Shown: positions 31,368 through 42,851, counted from the stretch's first letter. The stretch: DNA of 64,000 nucleotides from Corticium candelabrum (GCF_963422355.1 NC_085090.1:8110818-8174817), one strand, 5' to 3'. Numbers and translations: made by a program. Notes: generated by a model from the sequence alone, not told the origin.

Positions 31368-31752
31368 CAAGCCCAATGACTAACATGCCCTGCTAACAGC
31401 TTGGTACATGACACCTATTTTAGCTACCTATACACATATAGTATACGTACAGTCGTCCGCCGCTCATGGTTGCCTGTCTTCCGAGCCGCTCCACAGGCCG
31501 TCCGGAAACATGCTGTTACCGGATCATGCAACGCCTTCTCCGCCAGTGACTGTACTGCCCGCCACGTGGCCGCCACGCAACAGCCATTTTCTAGTAAATT
31601 AATTACGCCGACACTAACAAACGCACACACCATAACTGACAGTTTTGAACACTCTTTCATGGAAGCTATACAAGTCTTAGGCGCTGGCTAGACATACGAC
31701 TGGCAAATTACTCTCGACGAACATGCAGTATCTGACTACGTCGGGCAGATGG

Positions 31753-32049
31753 CTACATAAATAATAAAGACGCCCCGAGTGATGACGCGTTGAGTAGACC
31801 ACTATCTTCTGCTGCGTTGGTCTCAGAGACGGGCGGCCGAGAAGCCCTCGCAAACTCAGCGACCGCCTTTGTCGCCGTTTCGGTCTTCAGCTCCTGTAGC
31901 TGCTGATTGGACAGCACGTGTCCACCCTGGGCGTCATCTGAGGCTGCAGTGTGTTGTTGCTCTGCCATCCGAGAAACCGACACGAAAGCTGCTTGCTCGC
32001 GCGTAAACCGAGGTGAGCTATGCGCCTGCGCGTCGAAACTTGGCGCCAA
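31753..32049 (-). pseudogene. DIRS gag N-terminal frame, left copy
   Basis: 98 residues, with likely true start at the internal Met of MAEQQHTAASDDAQ; a LSNQQLQELKTETATKAVAE helix follows. Nearly identical to 39950-40246. The right copy lies upstream of the gag core of the DIRS element, whereas this copy has no gag core after it, so it is an orphan. Confidence 0.55.
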
Positions 32050-33009
32050 CCGTTTACTCCTTCTTCCACGCGCAGCGGCCGCGCCGAATAAGTGAATTCA
32101 ACTACATTTAACCGTTCCGTTAAACTCCATTTAAAACAAACCGAAAAGTGGCCAGAACCTCTCCGCCTGCATCCATCCAGCAAGAAAGGGTCGGGGAAGT
32201 GCTTAATTAATTTTTTTGGATTAATGTATAGGTTTGTTCTGCGGTCGGCATTATTCCACCACATTCCGGTGGAGTAAAGAGGTGTCTAAACCGTCTTTTG
32301 GTTGGCTATCAATATTCATAATAAACAAGACAACACGCGTGTAGCAGATGTCATATCGTCACGTCCTAGTTGTTTTAGCGTTTGGGTTAGCAACAACACC
32401 TGCAGCAGTCGACTCGCAGTTTGTGCGCTATGTTCGTCTGAGCAACGGACGAGCAGGCGTAGCTGAAAGTGAGGTGTGAGTGCAGTTGGAACGTGCGCGT
32501 TGTCGTCGCGACGCACGCATCCATGCAATTGACTGTAAACATGCAGTACTACATAGCAACCTGTGTTGGTTAGTTCATATACTAACCTGTGCTGTGAGCA
32601 CAGCTTGATGTCCTGTGTAGATCAGATGTTCCAAAATCAGGAGGGCAGGTCACTGAAGGACCAACAGATCTGCCTGATGGCAACAGCAGATACATCGCCA
32701 GCAGTACAATGAATAACAACGCCAAGTGTATCGTTTAGATACTGTATTTGACTATGCAGTAATACAACTCAACAGAACTGCGTATTCTACCGCCAGCGGC
32801 AGATGACTAACGTCCGGATGCCTACCAGCCTAACACCCAGCAAACAATCCCTAAAAACAGAAATAGATATTTGTTTGTTTCAATGACAACAGTATTAGTC
32901 ACTCACCTATAATCCACATTCCAAGACTATCTGCACAAATCAAGAAACATAATTGACTTTAAAATCATATACACTTAAAGAAATCATACCATCAGTAGCA
33001 ACTTAAACA

Positions 33010-34103
33010 ACCTCTTCATCCCATTTGACTGGAAACTCCCCAGTAGGAGTAACAAATATTGTAGAAGATGGCAAATCACTTATCTTCAAGTGAATAGAAA
33101 CGTTTTTTGCAGAGTCTGCTATCAGGGCTCTTGCTATCGTTTGACCAAATTGATCTCTAAACTCTCTTGCACTGAACGTTTGCTATAGTCGCAATCCAGC
33201 TCTACCGGATAGATGTAGCAACATCCAAGTATTGTGTTTCTTAGTAAAATGTATTTTTACTTCCGCAGGATTAACATGTCTTCTCATCTGATGGTTAATA
33301 TTAACCATCAGATGAAAAGCCATGTTCTCACGAAAAGCATTTTTGTTAATGCGATCTTTTTCCATGCTTATAAGCATACTTGCAACAAGACGATCAGTCG
33401 TGCAAACAATTGAGGCATTATATACCATTTGAGACTTAATTCATTCTGGTTTATCCACATATCTCAGAACAAAAGGCACATGGAAGAGAAAGTCTAGATC
33501 ACCACCATTTATTTTGTCTGTCAGATGAGTCAAAAAAACTGTACTGACCCATTGAATTTGTATTTTTGGAAACTAAGTCCATTTCATTCATTACAAAGTT
33601 TTCTTCCAACTTTAGGCAGACTTTCCTTCGCATGTAGCAAACAACAAAATTTAAAGAATCCTGAATCACAACTCCATGGCAGAACTTTTGTCAACATGAA
33701 ACCAGTAACTCTTATCATTTGTCCAATTTAGCATCATTTTACTTATTCTCTTTGCAGTCGACAAGTCAATAAGGTTATTAGAAAACATTCCAGCAAGTGT
33801 CACTCTGTGTTCAAAGTCAATCTCCTCATATATACAGCTCAAATGCTCTATCTTGAACATAATTCCAGCAAGTTCCCGATGAAGGATCTCTGTTAATATA
33901 CACATAACCTAGAGCAAACAGATGAATACATGAATTCAACCACACAGTAAGACTTAAAAGCAATGATGTACCCCAAATTGCAAAGTAACATACCCCAACA
34001 GCACAATAAAATCGTCGTCTCTCAAAACTTGTATCACCAAAAAAGACAAGCACTAGCAGTACAGCAAGTCCCAGTAAGAATAGTGCTAGACTAATTTGAG
34101 TGC
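33010..34103 (-). pseudogene. Fragment of hypothetical membrane protein gene, left copy
   Basis: Minus strand. 34103-33910: two hydrophobic segments (SLALFLLGLAVLLVLVFFG and YFAIWGTSLLLSLTVWL). 33905-33666: IYEEIDFEHRVTLAGMFSNN, a soluble part. 33430-33010: MEKDRINKNAFRENMAFHLM, then HNTWMLLHLSGRAGLRLLQT, ending TPTGEFPVKWDEEVV. Frames are broken by stops between these blocks; some breaks may be introns. The family is not recognised. Its upstream neighbour on this strand is a receptor TPR fragment, so it may be the 3' half of a receptor paralogue with a different C-terminus. Confidence 0.5.
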
Positions 34104-34470
34104 TGTCATGTTGAGTCAAGAATGTTGTCAAACTATTAGCAATGTCCACATGATAAGAAGTGTCCTCCTGCTGGTAGTTTTATTGCTTCTGTCAGGGGTT
34201 GAATTAAATCACCTCTCTTCTCATGTGTGCCTTCTGATCCTCTTATTACTGCATAACATAAATACAAGTTAAAGCAGTACTGTAATACAAAACCTTAACA
34301 GATACAGAACTATACTAACCACCACATAGTTTGGTACATGAATCGGGCATGTTTGTCTCCTCAACTTTCCTCATCTCTTTCAGTCGTTAAATGCACGTTT
34401 CCATGTTTCCTAATTTTCTGTTACATCTAGCAATAAGAACTTCACCTACAATAACCAGAATTGCATGAAT
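34104..34470 (-). pseudogene. Receptor TPR exons 11-12, degenerate copy
   Basis: Matches 5778-6140 including the intron between the exons. Exon 12 has lost its reading frame (original DTLFDRGDLIEALTCYK, here THEKRGDLIQPLTEAIK), and exon 11 has substitutions and a stop near 34388. Confidence 0.85.
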
Positions 34471-34677
34471 TCTCGTTATTTCTAACAAACTTCTTACCTG
34501 GACTTGCTCGCGCGTAATCCGAGGTGAGCTATGCGCCTGCGTGTCGACACTTGGCGACAACAGTGTACGCCTTCTTGCAAGTGTAGCGGTCGCGCCAATT
34601 AAGTGAATTCAACTACGTTTAACCGGTTCGTTAAACTTTATTTGAATTCTCGTTATTCCTAACAAACTTCTTACCTG
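34467..34677. repeat. 34-bp direct repeats around a third gag-leader copy
   Basis: 34467-34500 and 34644-34677 both read GAATTCTCGTTATT(T/C)CTAAC and on to TTACCTG. The 143 bases between them match 31990-32130 and 40190-40330 (leader and start of gag). It looks like a template switch or a duplicated insertion site. Confidence 0.8.
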
Positions 34678-35032
34678 AATTTTCTCTTGTTGCCTTTTCT
34701 TTCCGTGACAGCCAGCCTGCCCATGAAAGCGTGGCCACGTAGAGTGGGTGGAGTCCGGGTCGGATTTCCAAGATGCGCGGGAGGTCGGTGCTCGGCCATG
34801 GTCCGAGCCACAGAGACCGGACCCCGACCCACATGGCCTTTAACTACATTATAGTTGATCCATACAACACAACACAGAGAGGTGACCACCCGTAAGGTGA
34901 TCACCGCTTCTCCCAAGCCGACACCTACCTTCAAGCGCGAGCTTTGCGGAACCCCGTGTGGACACTGAAGACCGGCATGAAATACGACACTGGCGTGAAC
35001 CACATGTTACACTAAACTCACGCAAACCACTT

Positions 35033-35973
35033 TCATTGCTTATTTGCTGCAAAACATTTCGAAAAGCCAGCCAACGTATTTTTATCTAACTTTAAATATC
35101 GTTTGTATGCATCGCTGCGCCATATTCCCAGCGTCTGGATGGTGGAGTCCTCTAAACTCCGGCTTGCTGCCGCCGCCGCTGCCCCTATTCTGAAGCTGTG
35201 CCCTGAGTAGCGTGAGGGATCATGGCTGCTGGCAGCCAACGCTCCTCTTACCTTACTTATCAAGCGTCCTCTTGACAGTGTCGCGCAGTCGCGAAATAGA
35301 AATGGCGGTGCCGGTGCTGATCTTCTAATTGCCAAATATGCCAACACGGCGGTGACGGGGCAGAGGTCCGATTCAGTTTTGCCAAGATGGATGTCGACGT
35401 CCTGCTGAAACGGGTCCGTCTTTGATTGCTTTAGCCGAAGACGTATGATCGACGGAGCAGCACGTGAGTCTATCGCGACATCCTCAACGGACAGGTAAAC
35501 CGAGAGATCATAGGCTGCTCGAGACGGTACAGTAAACTCGTCAGCCCGAAGGAACGCAAAGAACCCCAGGCAGCAAGCACGCCATAGCATCACCACGTCA
35601 AAGTCTGAAGCCCTTGGAGACCAGTGGTGACGGAAGATTTTGAGCACCTCTGGCGTAACGGGCAAGCGTCCAGGACGAACCGCCGCCTCTTTTAGCTTCT
35701 TGATTCCTCGTAGCACGAGCTCCAATCGCCGGAGTGGGGTAGAGAACGGGTTACTAAGCCATGGAAAATCTGAAAATGCTGTACCGCCGACAGGTAACAC
35801 TTGATGGTAGCATGAGGGAGTTGAGCATCGTCTAAGGACGCAACGAACAAGTACAGTATCCGTTCTGACGTTGGAAAAGGCAACACGTGAGCGCTAACGC
35901 AGAACCTCTGATACCGTGCATAAACCAAACAATACAAACGGGCCGTCGACTTAGCTATTACTGCTCCAAACAA
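35033..35973 (-). pseudogene. Tyrosine recombinase of the DIRS element
   Basis: The N-terminal SAM-like core-binding part is at 35973-35770 (KSTARLYCLVYARYQRFC, HATIKCYLSAVQHFQ), then a frameshift near 35770. The catalytic domain follows to 35033: first Arg in FFAFLRADEFT, the H-x-x-R box HSFRIGAAA, and the Tyr in SDAYKRYLKL. The protein ends ...AANKQ. All catalytic residues are present in the catalytic frame, so only the frameshift and context argue against activity. It would perform strand exchange to integrate a circular DNA copy. Confidence 0.88.
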
Positions 35974-36167
35974 GCGCGCAACTGACAGTTCTAATCGTCC
36001 AATGTCCAGTTCCCTCCGGAGAGTACACCAGATCGATGATGGTTGATGAGACGGGATGAGAAATCTGAGCCAAATGCGACAAAATCAGAACACTTGAGTT
36101 AGCCTGGTTGCGAAATATAGCGTCCGCGAGCGTGTTACACCGTCCTGGCAGGTGCGCTGACGTAAAA

Positions 36168-37750
36168 TTAAAACCATAGTGTGCAGCCACAAAGCGAAGC
36201 ATGCGAAGCAGCTGCATCACACGCGGATCCCGGCACGTATCTCGCTGCAGCCCTGCGACAACCGTGGATTTGTCTGACTAAAACAAGACATGGTGGCTTT
36301 GAGGGTCCCGAACGAAGACCAAGGCAGCAAAAAAATTGGTGCCACTTTTTTCGGAACAATGGAAACATCGTCTCACGACAAGAGCCATTGAACCTAAAGC
36401 CACAATTCACCCCACACTGCACCGCAACCCCAGCCTTCGGACGCATTCAACTGCACTGTAACGGACGAGAGCAGGCGACCGACTGCCGCCAGCAAACCTT
36501 GACCGTTTCATCTCTCGATATATCTGACCCCCACCAAATATCCGAGCGAGCCTCCTTGTTCAGCCAAACGTGGTAATGCAACTCCTTTGGAATAGCCGAC
36601 AAGTCGATCAACCGCCAAACACAAACATCCAACCAGGCTTAACGACGGTGGCGGCATGGTGCAATAGACCGACCAGCGACAACAGCTTGCACTTCGTACA
36701 GGCTTGTTTGTGCGACCATTCCCTCAGCAGCTCACAGAGGCGCCGCGGCTTATTCTTAGGTAAACACAAGCAACCTTCGTTTGTGTCAATCTCAATGCCA
36801 AGGAATGTTATGCAACAGGCCGGGCCTATGATCTTGTGCTCCGCTACCAGAACGCCAAACTTTTGCACGTTACCAATGCGTGACTCAGGTTGTTGGCACA
36901 TTTATCGGACCCTGGCTCGCCAAAGAAGAGAAAATCGTCTAAATAATGAAGCGCTGAAGACACACCCGTACCGTACATAGCCCACAATAAGGCATCCGCC
37001 ACGCCGAGAAGATCTTAGACGCAGAGCGCAACCCGAATGGAAGAGCGGTATCCAAACAAATTCGTCCATTACACCTCATTCCCAACAGATGCCTGTCGTC
37101 GCTATGTACAGGTATCACTTTATAGGCGCTCTGCAGATCCAATTTTGCCAACAGGGTACCCTTCCGGTCTGAAGAACGCGCCGCATGGCGTCGTCAATGC
37201 GGGCATATGACAATGAGCTCAGCTGCTTATCGATGCCATCGTTTACACACTCTCCCCATGAGAAGAAGACAAGTCCACTATCAAACGCCACTTTCTAGGC
37301 TGATGAGATTTCGGAATGACGCCAAAAGAGCTAATCCGAACACCACGCCCAGGCCCCTTGACTGGTACAACTCTACCAAGCGCTTCCTCTTGGCGTAAGT
37401 ACTTGTCTACCACCGACGCATTTATTTTTGCCAATATTTTTTGTCTAGCCCTACGACATCCAAAGCGACTATAGTCAAAGCCAATCCGAAAACCCTGTTC
37501 AAGTCCTGGTAGAATGTAGCTGACGTACTCTGAATCGCAATGCGATGACACGCAGTGGCTCCATGCTTCCAGCCAAAGGGAGAACGCACTTTTACTCGAC
37601 ACTTCCGCTTGTCCCGACGTCCCCTCAGGTTTTCTGTAGGACGGCACTGGTCTAGGGCTAGCAATTCTATCACATACCGATATCGCCCACCAACCACTTA
37701 CAATCGAGCAGCGCTTGGTCTGCCCGAAGACTCCTGTGTACACCAATTAC
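36168..37750 (-). pseudogene. Reverse transcriptase/RNase H of the DIRS element
   Basis: Starts with GLEQGFRIGFDYSRF (37500), VVPVKGPGRGVRISSFGVIP (37350) and KWRLIVDLSSS. Then MAKLDLQSAYKVIPVHSDDR (37150), the active-site block HYLDDFLFFGEPGS near 36930, and FLGIEIDTNEGCLCLPKNK (36800). The RNase H region (about 36450-36170) is poorly preserved. There are several frameshifts and a stop after YSYARIDDAMRR. The DIRS-type LPG...YLDDFLF signature is clear. Confidence 0.86.
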
Positions 37751-38197
37751 ACGTAAGAACGCAGAAGAGGTTACACTGTTGCTGTCTTAATTAATTAAAG
37801 TCAATAGCCACAAAAAAAACCTAAACCGTAGCTTCAACACTTCTCAGCCAGCTTGGGCCGTATAAGACAGTCAGGTCAAGTAGACACTAACAGAGGTACG
37901 TGCGCAACAGAAAAGACAATATAATAGCAAATGCCTATGTGAACAACTAGAGCGTCCGTAAAGAGGACCGCGAAACTCAATATTACCACTAATGTAACAC
38001 AACAGCACAACAGCTGTCCGGTACCTCTGCCGCTCGTTGAGGTCAAGGCGCGCTCGCCGAGTCTTTTTCTGTGCATTCACCAGACCTGTGACCGCGCTCC
38101 CCACACTCGCCACAAGCATGCTTTAAGGTGCACCACGGTGCCCCTTTGCATGCGCCTATATCCCACTTGCGACATCTCGGTCTGGAGCTGTAATTCG

Positions 38198-38995
38198 TCA
38201 CGGCCTAGCGATTGCAGAATGATACGGCACGGGTCGAGTCGAGTGGGCCACTGAGCATGTGTTCAACTGTGGGAGGAGGGGCTGACAGTGCGCTGCCAAG
38301 GCACATTTTGCCGACAACTGATGCAGCTCCAGGCAGTGCTCGCACGGGAAAGACAACGTTCTAGATGCCATAAAGCACGACGGGTACGTGGATGGGAGCG
38401 GCTGTCCCCACCTAATAGATTGGTGCACAGCAGAAAACTTACGAAACCTTGCGTCATACTACCGCCAAGCATCTCCTCTCGCTCTCTGCGCCTCTCTAAC
38501 AATGCGCCTGAGGTATGCTAGCATGTCTTACACCCTATTCGGGTGCCTTTTTGCCACGATTGAAATGTATGTGGTAAAGCATTGCACCCACGTGGGCAGT
38601 TTCGCCACTTGCCGTGCCCGTCTGTCCACCGCCATCACTGCCTCTCCCAGAGACGAGCCCTCCTCCCGCCGACGCATCTCTATGTTGTCCGGCAGCAAAT
38701 CAGCCATATCCACAAATTCCAGAGCCTGGATCGTCTTTACCAGCTTTGCTGGCACGGGAGCAAACGCTTCACTAAATAGAATGGACCTGTTTGGCTCCCG
38801 GACGTGGCAACTTTGGGTGTTTCCTGCAACCGCCGATCGGCGACTATCCCCCATGATCAAGAAGGGAACGTGGTCCAACGCCATCGCTGGTGGCATCACA
38901 CTCAGATCAGTTTTGTTACCTGCACACCAGAAACTGAGCAGTCGTGGAAGAGTTAAATTAAAGCGCTCATGCACGTACAACCCGTTCGGTCTTCA
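38198..38995 (-). pseudogene. Gag core of the DIRS element
   Basis: MALDHVPFLIMGDS, EAFAPVPAKLVKTIQALEFV and DMADLLPDNIEM are gag blocks seen in DIRS-order elements. The frame continues AYLRRIVREAQRARGDAWR, then an in-frame TAG, then YDARFRKFSAVHQSIRWG, and a Cys/His-rich end (CEHCLELHQLSAKCALAAHC). A splice-like AG/GTAACA junction near 38930 suggests the N-terminal exon is the 39950-40246 frame, which is inference. 37751-38197 between gag and RT shows nothing defined. Confidence 0.7.
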
Positions 38996-39133
38996 CGAAA
39001 AACCATTCCTGCAGTAGCCCTCAAGCAAAAGTAAACACTTTCTTCTTCATATTAGATTAGCGGATGTCAGCACGCTGCCGACCAATCCCAGCCGCCCGCC
39101 TGTGCCATGCCATACTCGCCAATCGCTACCAGA

Positions 39134-39350
39134 CCTGGACCAGCCGTCCCGCTACAGAATGCGACCACTTGCTGATTTTGCGCGAGACAACCTGACTAGT
39201 GCCGACCCTGCCACGGCCTGGACCAGCCGTCCCGCCACAGAATGAGACCGCCTGCTGATCATGCGTGAGCCAATCTGACTAGCACCGGCCTTGCACCAAA
39301 CCTAGATCAGCCGTCCCGCCACAGAATGGGACTGCATGCTGATCGTGCTA
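39134..39350. repeat. Three tandem units of about 83 bp
   Basis: Units begin at 39134, 39216 and 39301 with CCTGGACCAGCCGTCCCG and share CACAGAATG and GCTGAT blocks. It lies in the DIRS element between the gag core and the right 2.7-kb repeat. Confidence 0.85.
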
Positions 39351-39949
39351 ACGCCAACCCCGGCTACCGCTCGCCCTGCGCCAACCACCCGCGGATGGTT
39401 CTACAATAGCTACCAGCATAGTCGCTTTCACCTTTCGCTGACCAGTCGCACCTACGTCAGGCTCCGCCCAGTCGCGTCTCTGGTCTTCTTCTTCATATAC
39501 CCGCCATGTGTCTTATTGTGTAGCCCCCAATGACTAACATGCCTTGCTAACGGCACTGTTCGCCGCTCCCGCCTCAGCCCTGACATCACAGCTTGGTAAA
39601 TGACACCTATTTTAGCTACCTATACACATATAGTATACGTACTGTCATCCGCCGCTCATGGTTGCCTGTCTTCCGAGCCGTTCCACAGGCCGTCCGGAAA
39701 CCTACCGTTCCCAGATCATGCAACGCCTTCTCCAACAGTGACTGTACTGCCGGCCACGTGGCCGTTACGCAACAGCCATTTTTCCAGTAAATTAATTAAT
39801 CACGCCAACACTAACGCAAGCACCCACCATAACTGACAGTTTTGAGCACTCTTTTATGCAAGCTATACAAGTCCTAGGCACTGGCTAAACGTACGACTGG
39901 CAAATTACTCTCGACCAACATGCAGTATCTAAGTACGTCGGGCAGACGG

Positions 39950-40246
39950 CTACATACAAATTAAAGACGCTCCGAGTGATGACGCGTTGAGTAGACCAGT
40001 ACTTTCTGCTGCGTTGGTCTCAGAGACGGGCGACCGAGAAGCCCTCGCAAACTCTGCGACCGCATTTCTCGCCGTTTCGGTTATCAGCTCCTGTAGCTGC
40101 TGATTGGACAGCACGTGTCCATCCTGGGCGTCATCTGAGGCTGCAGTGTGTTGTTGCTCTGCCATCCGAGAAACCGACACGAAAGCTGCTTGCTCGCGCG
40201 TAAACCGAGGTGAGCTATGCGCCTGCGTGTCGACACTTGGCGCCAA
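39950..40246 (-). CDS. DIRS gag N-terminal exon or frame, right copy
   Basis: 98 open residues, again with MAEQQHTAASDDAQ as the probable start and the SNQQLQELITETARNAVAE helix. Its position upstream of the gag core fits a first exon of gag. The leader upstream (40246-40330) carries conserved GAATTCAACTACGTTTAACC, also present at 32100 and 34610. Confidence 0.5.
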   Translation of the reverse strand: MAPSVDTQAHSSPRFTREQAAFVSVSRMAEQQHTAASDDAQDGHVLSNQQLQELITETARNAVAEFARASRSPVSETNAAESTGLLNASSLGASLICM

Positions 40247-41083
40247 CCGTGTACGCCTTCTTGCACGTGCAGCGGCCGCGCCGAATAAGTGAATTCAACT
40301 ACGTTTAACCGTTCCGTTAAACTCCATTTAAAACAAATCGGAAAATAGCCAGAACCTTCCCGCCTACATCCTTCCGGCAAGAAAGGGTCTGGGAAAGTGC
40401 TTTGTATAGGTTTGTTCTGCGGGCGTCATTATCCCACCACATTCCGGTGAAGTAAAGAGGTGTTTAAACTGTCTTTTGGTGGGCTCTCAATATTCTTAAT
40501 AAACAAGACAACACGCGTGTAGCAGATGTCATATCGTCACGTCCTAGTTGTTTTAGCGTTCGGATAACAACAACACCTGCAGCAGTCGACTCGTAGTTTG
40601 TGCGCTATGTTCGTCTGAACAACGGACGAGCAGGCGTAGCTGAAAGTGAGGTGTGAGTGCAGTTGGAACGTGCGCGTTGTCGTCGCGACGCACGCATCCA
40701 TGCAATTGACTGTAAACATGCAGTACTACATAGCAACCTGTGTTGGTTAGTTCATATACTAACCTGTGCTGTGAGCACAGCTTGGTGTCCTGTGTAGATC
40801 AGATGTTCCAAAATCAGAAGGGCAGGTCACTGAAGGATCAACAGATCTGCCTGATGGCAACAGCAGATACATCGCTAGTAGTACAATGAATAACAACGCC
40901 AAGTGTATCGTTTAGATACTGTATTTGACTACGCAGTAATACAACTCAACAGAACTGCGTATTCTACCGCCAGCGGCAGATGACTAACGTTCGGATGCCT
41001 ACCACCCTAACACCCAGCAAACAATCCCTAACAACAGAAATAGATATTTGTTTGTTTCAATGACAACAGTATTAGTCACTCAC

Positions 41084-42210
41084 CTATAATCCACATTCCA
41101 AGACTATCTGCACAAACCAAAAAACATAATTAACTTTAAAATCATATACACTTAAAGAAATCATACCATAAGTAAGAACATGAACAACATCTTCGTCCCA
41201 TTTGACTGGAAACTCCCCAGTAGGAATAACAAATATTGTAGAAGATGGCAAATCACTTGCCTTCAAGTGAATAGAAACGTTTTGCTGCAGAGTCTGCTAT
41301 CAAGGCTTTTGCTATCGTTTGACCAAATTGATATCTAAACTGTCTTGCACTGAACGTTTGCAATAGTCGCAATCCAGCTCTACCGGATAGATATAGCAAC
41401 ATCCAAGTATTGTGTTTCTTATTACAATGTATCTTTACTTCAGTAGGATCAACCATCAGATGAGAAGCCATGTTCTCACGAAAAGCACTTTTGTTAATGC
41501 GATCTTCTTCCATGCTTATAAGCATACTTACAACAATACGATCAGTCGTGCAAACAATTGACGCATTTTAGACCATTTAAGACTTCATTCTTTCTGGTTT
41601 ATCCACATGTTTTAGAACAAGAGGCACATCGAAGAGAGTCTAGATCACCACCATTTATTTTGTCTGCCAATGATTTGCAAGATGAGTAAAAAACAAACTG
41701 TACTGACTCATTGAATTTGCATTTTTGGAAACTAAGTCCGTTGCATTCCTTACAAAGTTTTCTTCCAAGTTCAGGCAGATTTCCCTTCGCATGTAGCAAA
41801 CAACACAATTTAATGAATCCTGAATCACAACTCTATGGCAGAACTTTCGTCAGCAACCAGTAACTCTTATCACTTGTCTAATTTAGCATAATTTTACTTA
41901 TTCTCTTTTGCAGTCGACAAGTCAATAAGTTTATTAGAAACAATTCCAGAAAATGTCACCCTGTGTTCAAAGTCAATCTCCTCATACAGCTCAAATGCAC
42001 TCTCTTTCAAACAGAATCCCAGCAAGTTCCCAATGGAGGATCTCTATTAATATACACATAAACTAGAGCAAACAGATGAATACATGAATTCAACCACACA
42101 GTAAGACTTGAAAGCAGTAATGTACCGCAAATTGCCAAGTAAAATACTCCAACAGCACAATAAACTTGTCGTCTCTCAAAACTTGTATCACAAAAAGCGA
42201 GCATGCAGTA
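41084..42210 (-). pseudogene. Fragment of hypothetical membrane protein gene, right copy
   Basis: Same blocks as 33010-34103. Here a Cys-rich stretch is better kept: 41808-41599 with GRKLCKECNGLSFQKCKFN and LDSLRCASCSKTCG, four CxxC-like pairs that could bind zinc. Then MEEDRINKSAFRENMASHLM (41520) and HNTWMLLYLSGRAGLRLLQT to 41253. Stops separate the blocks. No family recognised. Confidence 0.5.
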
Positions 42211-42259
42211 GCATGCAGTACAGCAAGTCTAAGTAAAAATAGTGCTAGACTAAGTTGAA

Positions 42260-42787
42260 TGAAGCTTGGATAGTAAGTTGGTAGTTTTAATGTAAGTAGA
42301 CTGACAAAAGAGGCAGTGAGTGTCCTTGGTGAGTGAGTGAGTGTTTTTGCATTTTATATTTGACAATAACAAAAACTTGCTGTTGTGCAAATTTGTTTCC
42401 AATACTTTACATTAACATTGCAGCATGGTAGCAATGGGTTGAAGTTGATGGCGTTTGTACTTGGTCACGAGTCTGCAAAATGGTGAATAAGATTTTCTAG
42501 ACTAAACAGAGCCATCATGATAAGATATGTCCTACTCTGTATTACCTTTCCAGATATATTGAGCACATGACTCAATTCTGATTTGGATTGGTCAATGGCC
42601 AATGGTAGCTATGCAACACACTGCACACCCAAATCTTACTTGCTACACCACATTACACCACGCAACTTGCTGCGATGCTGCGAGAGAGCATGTTTCCAGT
42701 ACTGCGTACTTTCATGGTAACGCAGGCGTGGTCGTAACCATAGTTGATTGTAAACACACCCTTGCTCGCATCTATATAATAATATAC

Positions 42788-42789
<2 letters not shown>
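42260..42789. other. Non-coding stretch before SINE 2
   Basis: No gene or family-level repeat recognised. Confidence 0.4.

Positions 42790-42848
<59 letters not shown>
42790..42848. repeat. (TG)n, 5' side of SINE copy 2
   Basis: About 29 TG units directly joined to the truncated SINE head. Confidence 0.97.

Positions 42849-42851
<3 letters not shown>

Larger units (their letters stand above)
31374..34103. repeat. 2.7-kb direct repeat, left copy
   Basis: Nearly colinear with 39527-42259, starting at CCCAATGACTAACATGCC and ending near GCTAGACTAA. Differences: the left copy lacks about 37 bases after GCTAAC (31398) and has an extra 32-base palindrome at 33284-33315. It contains a gag N-terminal frame and a membrane-protein gene fragment. 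The intervals 32330-32900 and 40490-41080 contain non-coding sequence with no recognised function. Confidence 0.93.
34850..39020 (-). mobile_element. DIRS-type tyrosine-recombinase retrotransposon core
   Basis: Minus-strand order gag, reverse transcriptase/RNase H, tyrosine recombinase, with no integrase of the DDE type. This is the arrangement of DIRS/Ngaro/PAT elements. I see no methyltransferase domain, so a Ngaro- or PAT-like type is favoured over DIRS1-like. Base composition is richer in GC than the surroundings. Stops and frameshifts are present in all three genes. The 5' end of gag lies in the right 2.7-kb repeat. Confidence 0.88.
39527..42259. repeat. 2.7-kb direct repeat, right copy
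   Basis: Second copy of 31374-34103 in the same orientation, displaced by about 8.15 kb. It contains the gag N-terminal frame and the membrane-protein fragment. It ends at about 42259 without the TPR exon pair that follows the left copy. Confidence 0.93.

Noticed and set aside
36181..36576. 131-residue plus-strand frame
   Set aside because: Antisense shadow of the DIRS reverse transcriptase/RNase H; no family features.
38388..39017. 209-residue plus-strand frame
   Set aside because: Antisense to the DIRS gag core, which shows the recognisable protein blocks.
41599..41808. Cys-rich block as the zinc domain of a RIG-I-like receptor
   Set aside because: Cys spacing and surrounding residues do not follow that domain, and no helicase sequence is nearby.
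31374..42259. The 2.7-kb direct repeats as LTRs of one element
   Set aside because: They contain host-gene fragments and lack TG...CA ends, PBS or PPT; the core encodes a tyrosine recombinase, and DIRS elements do not use LTRs of this kind.
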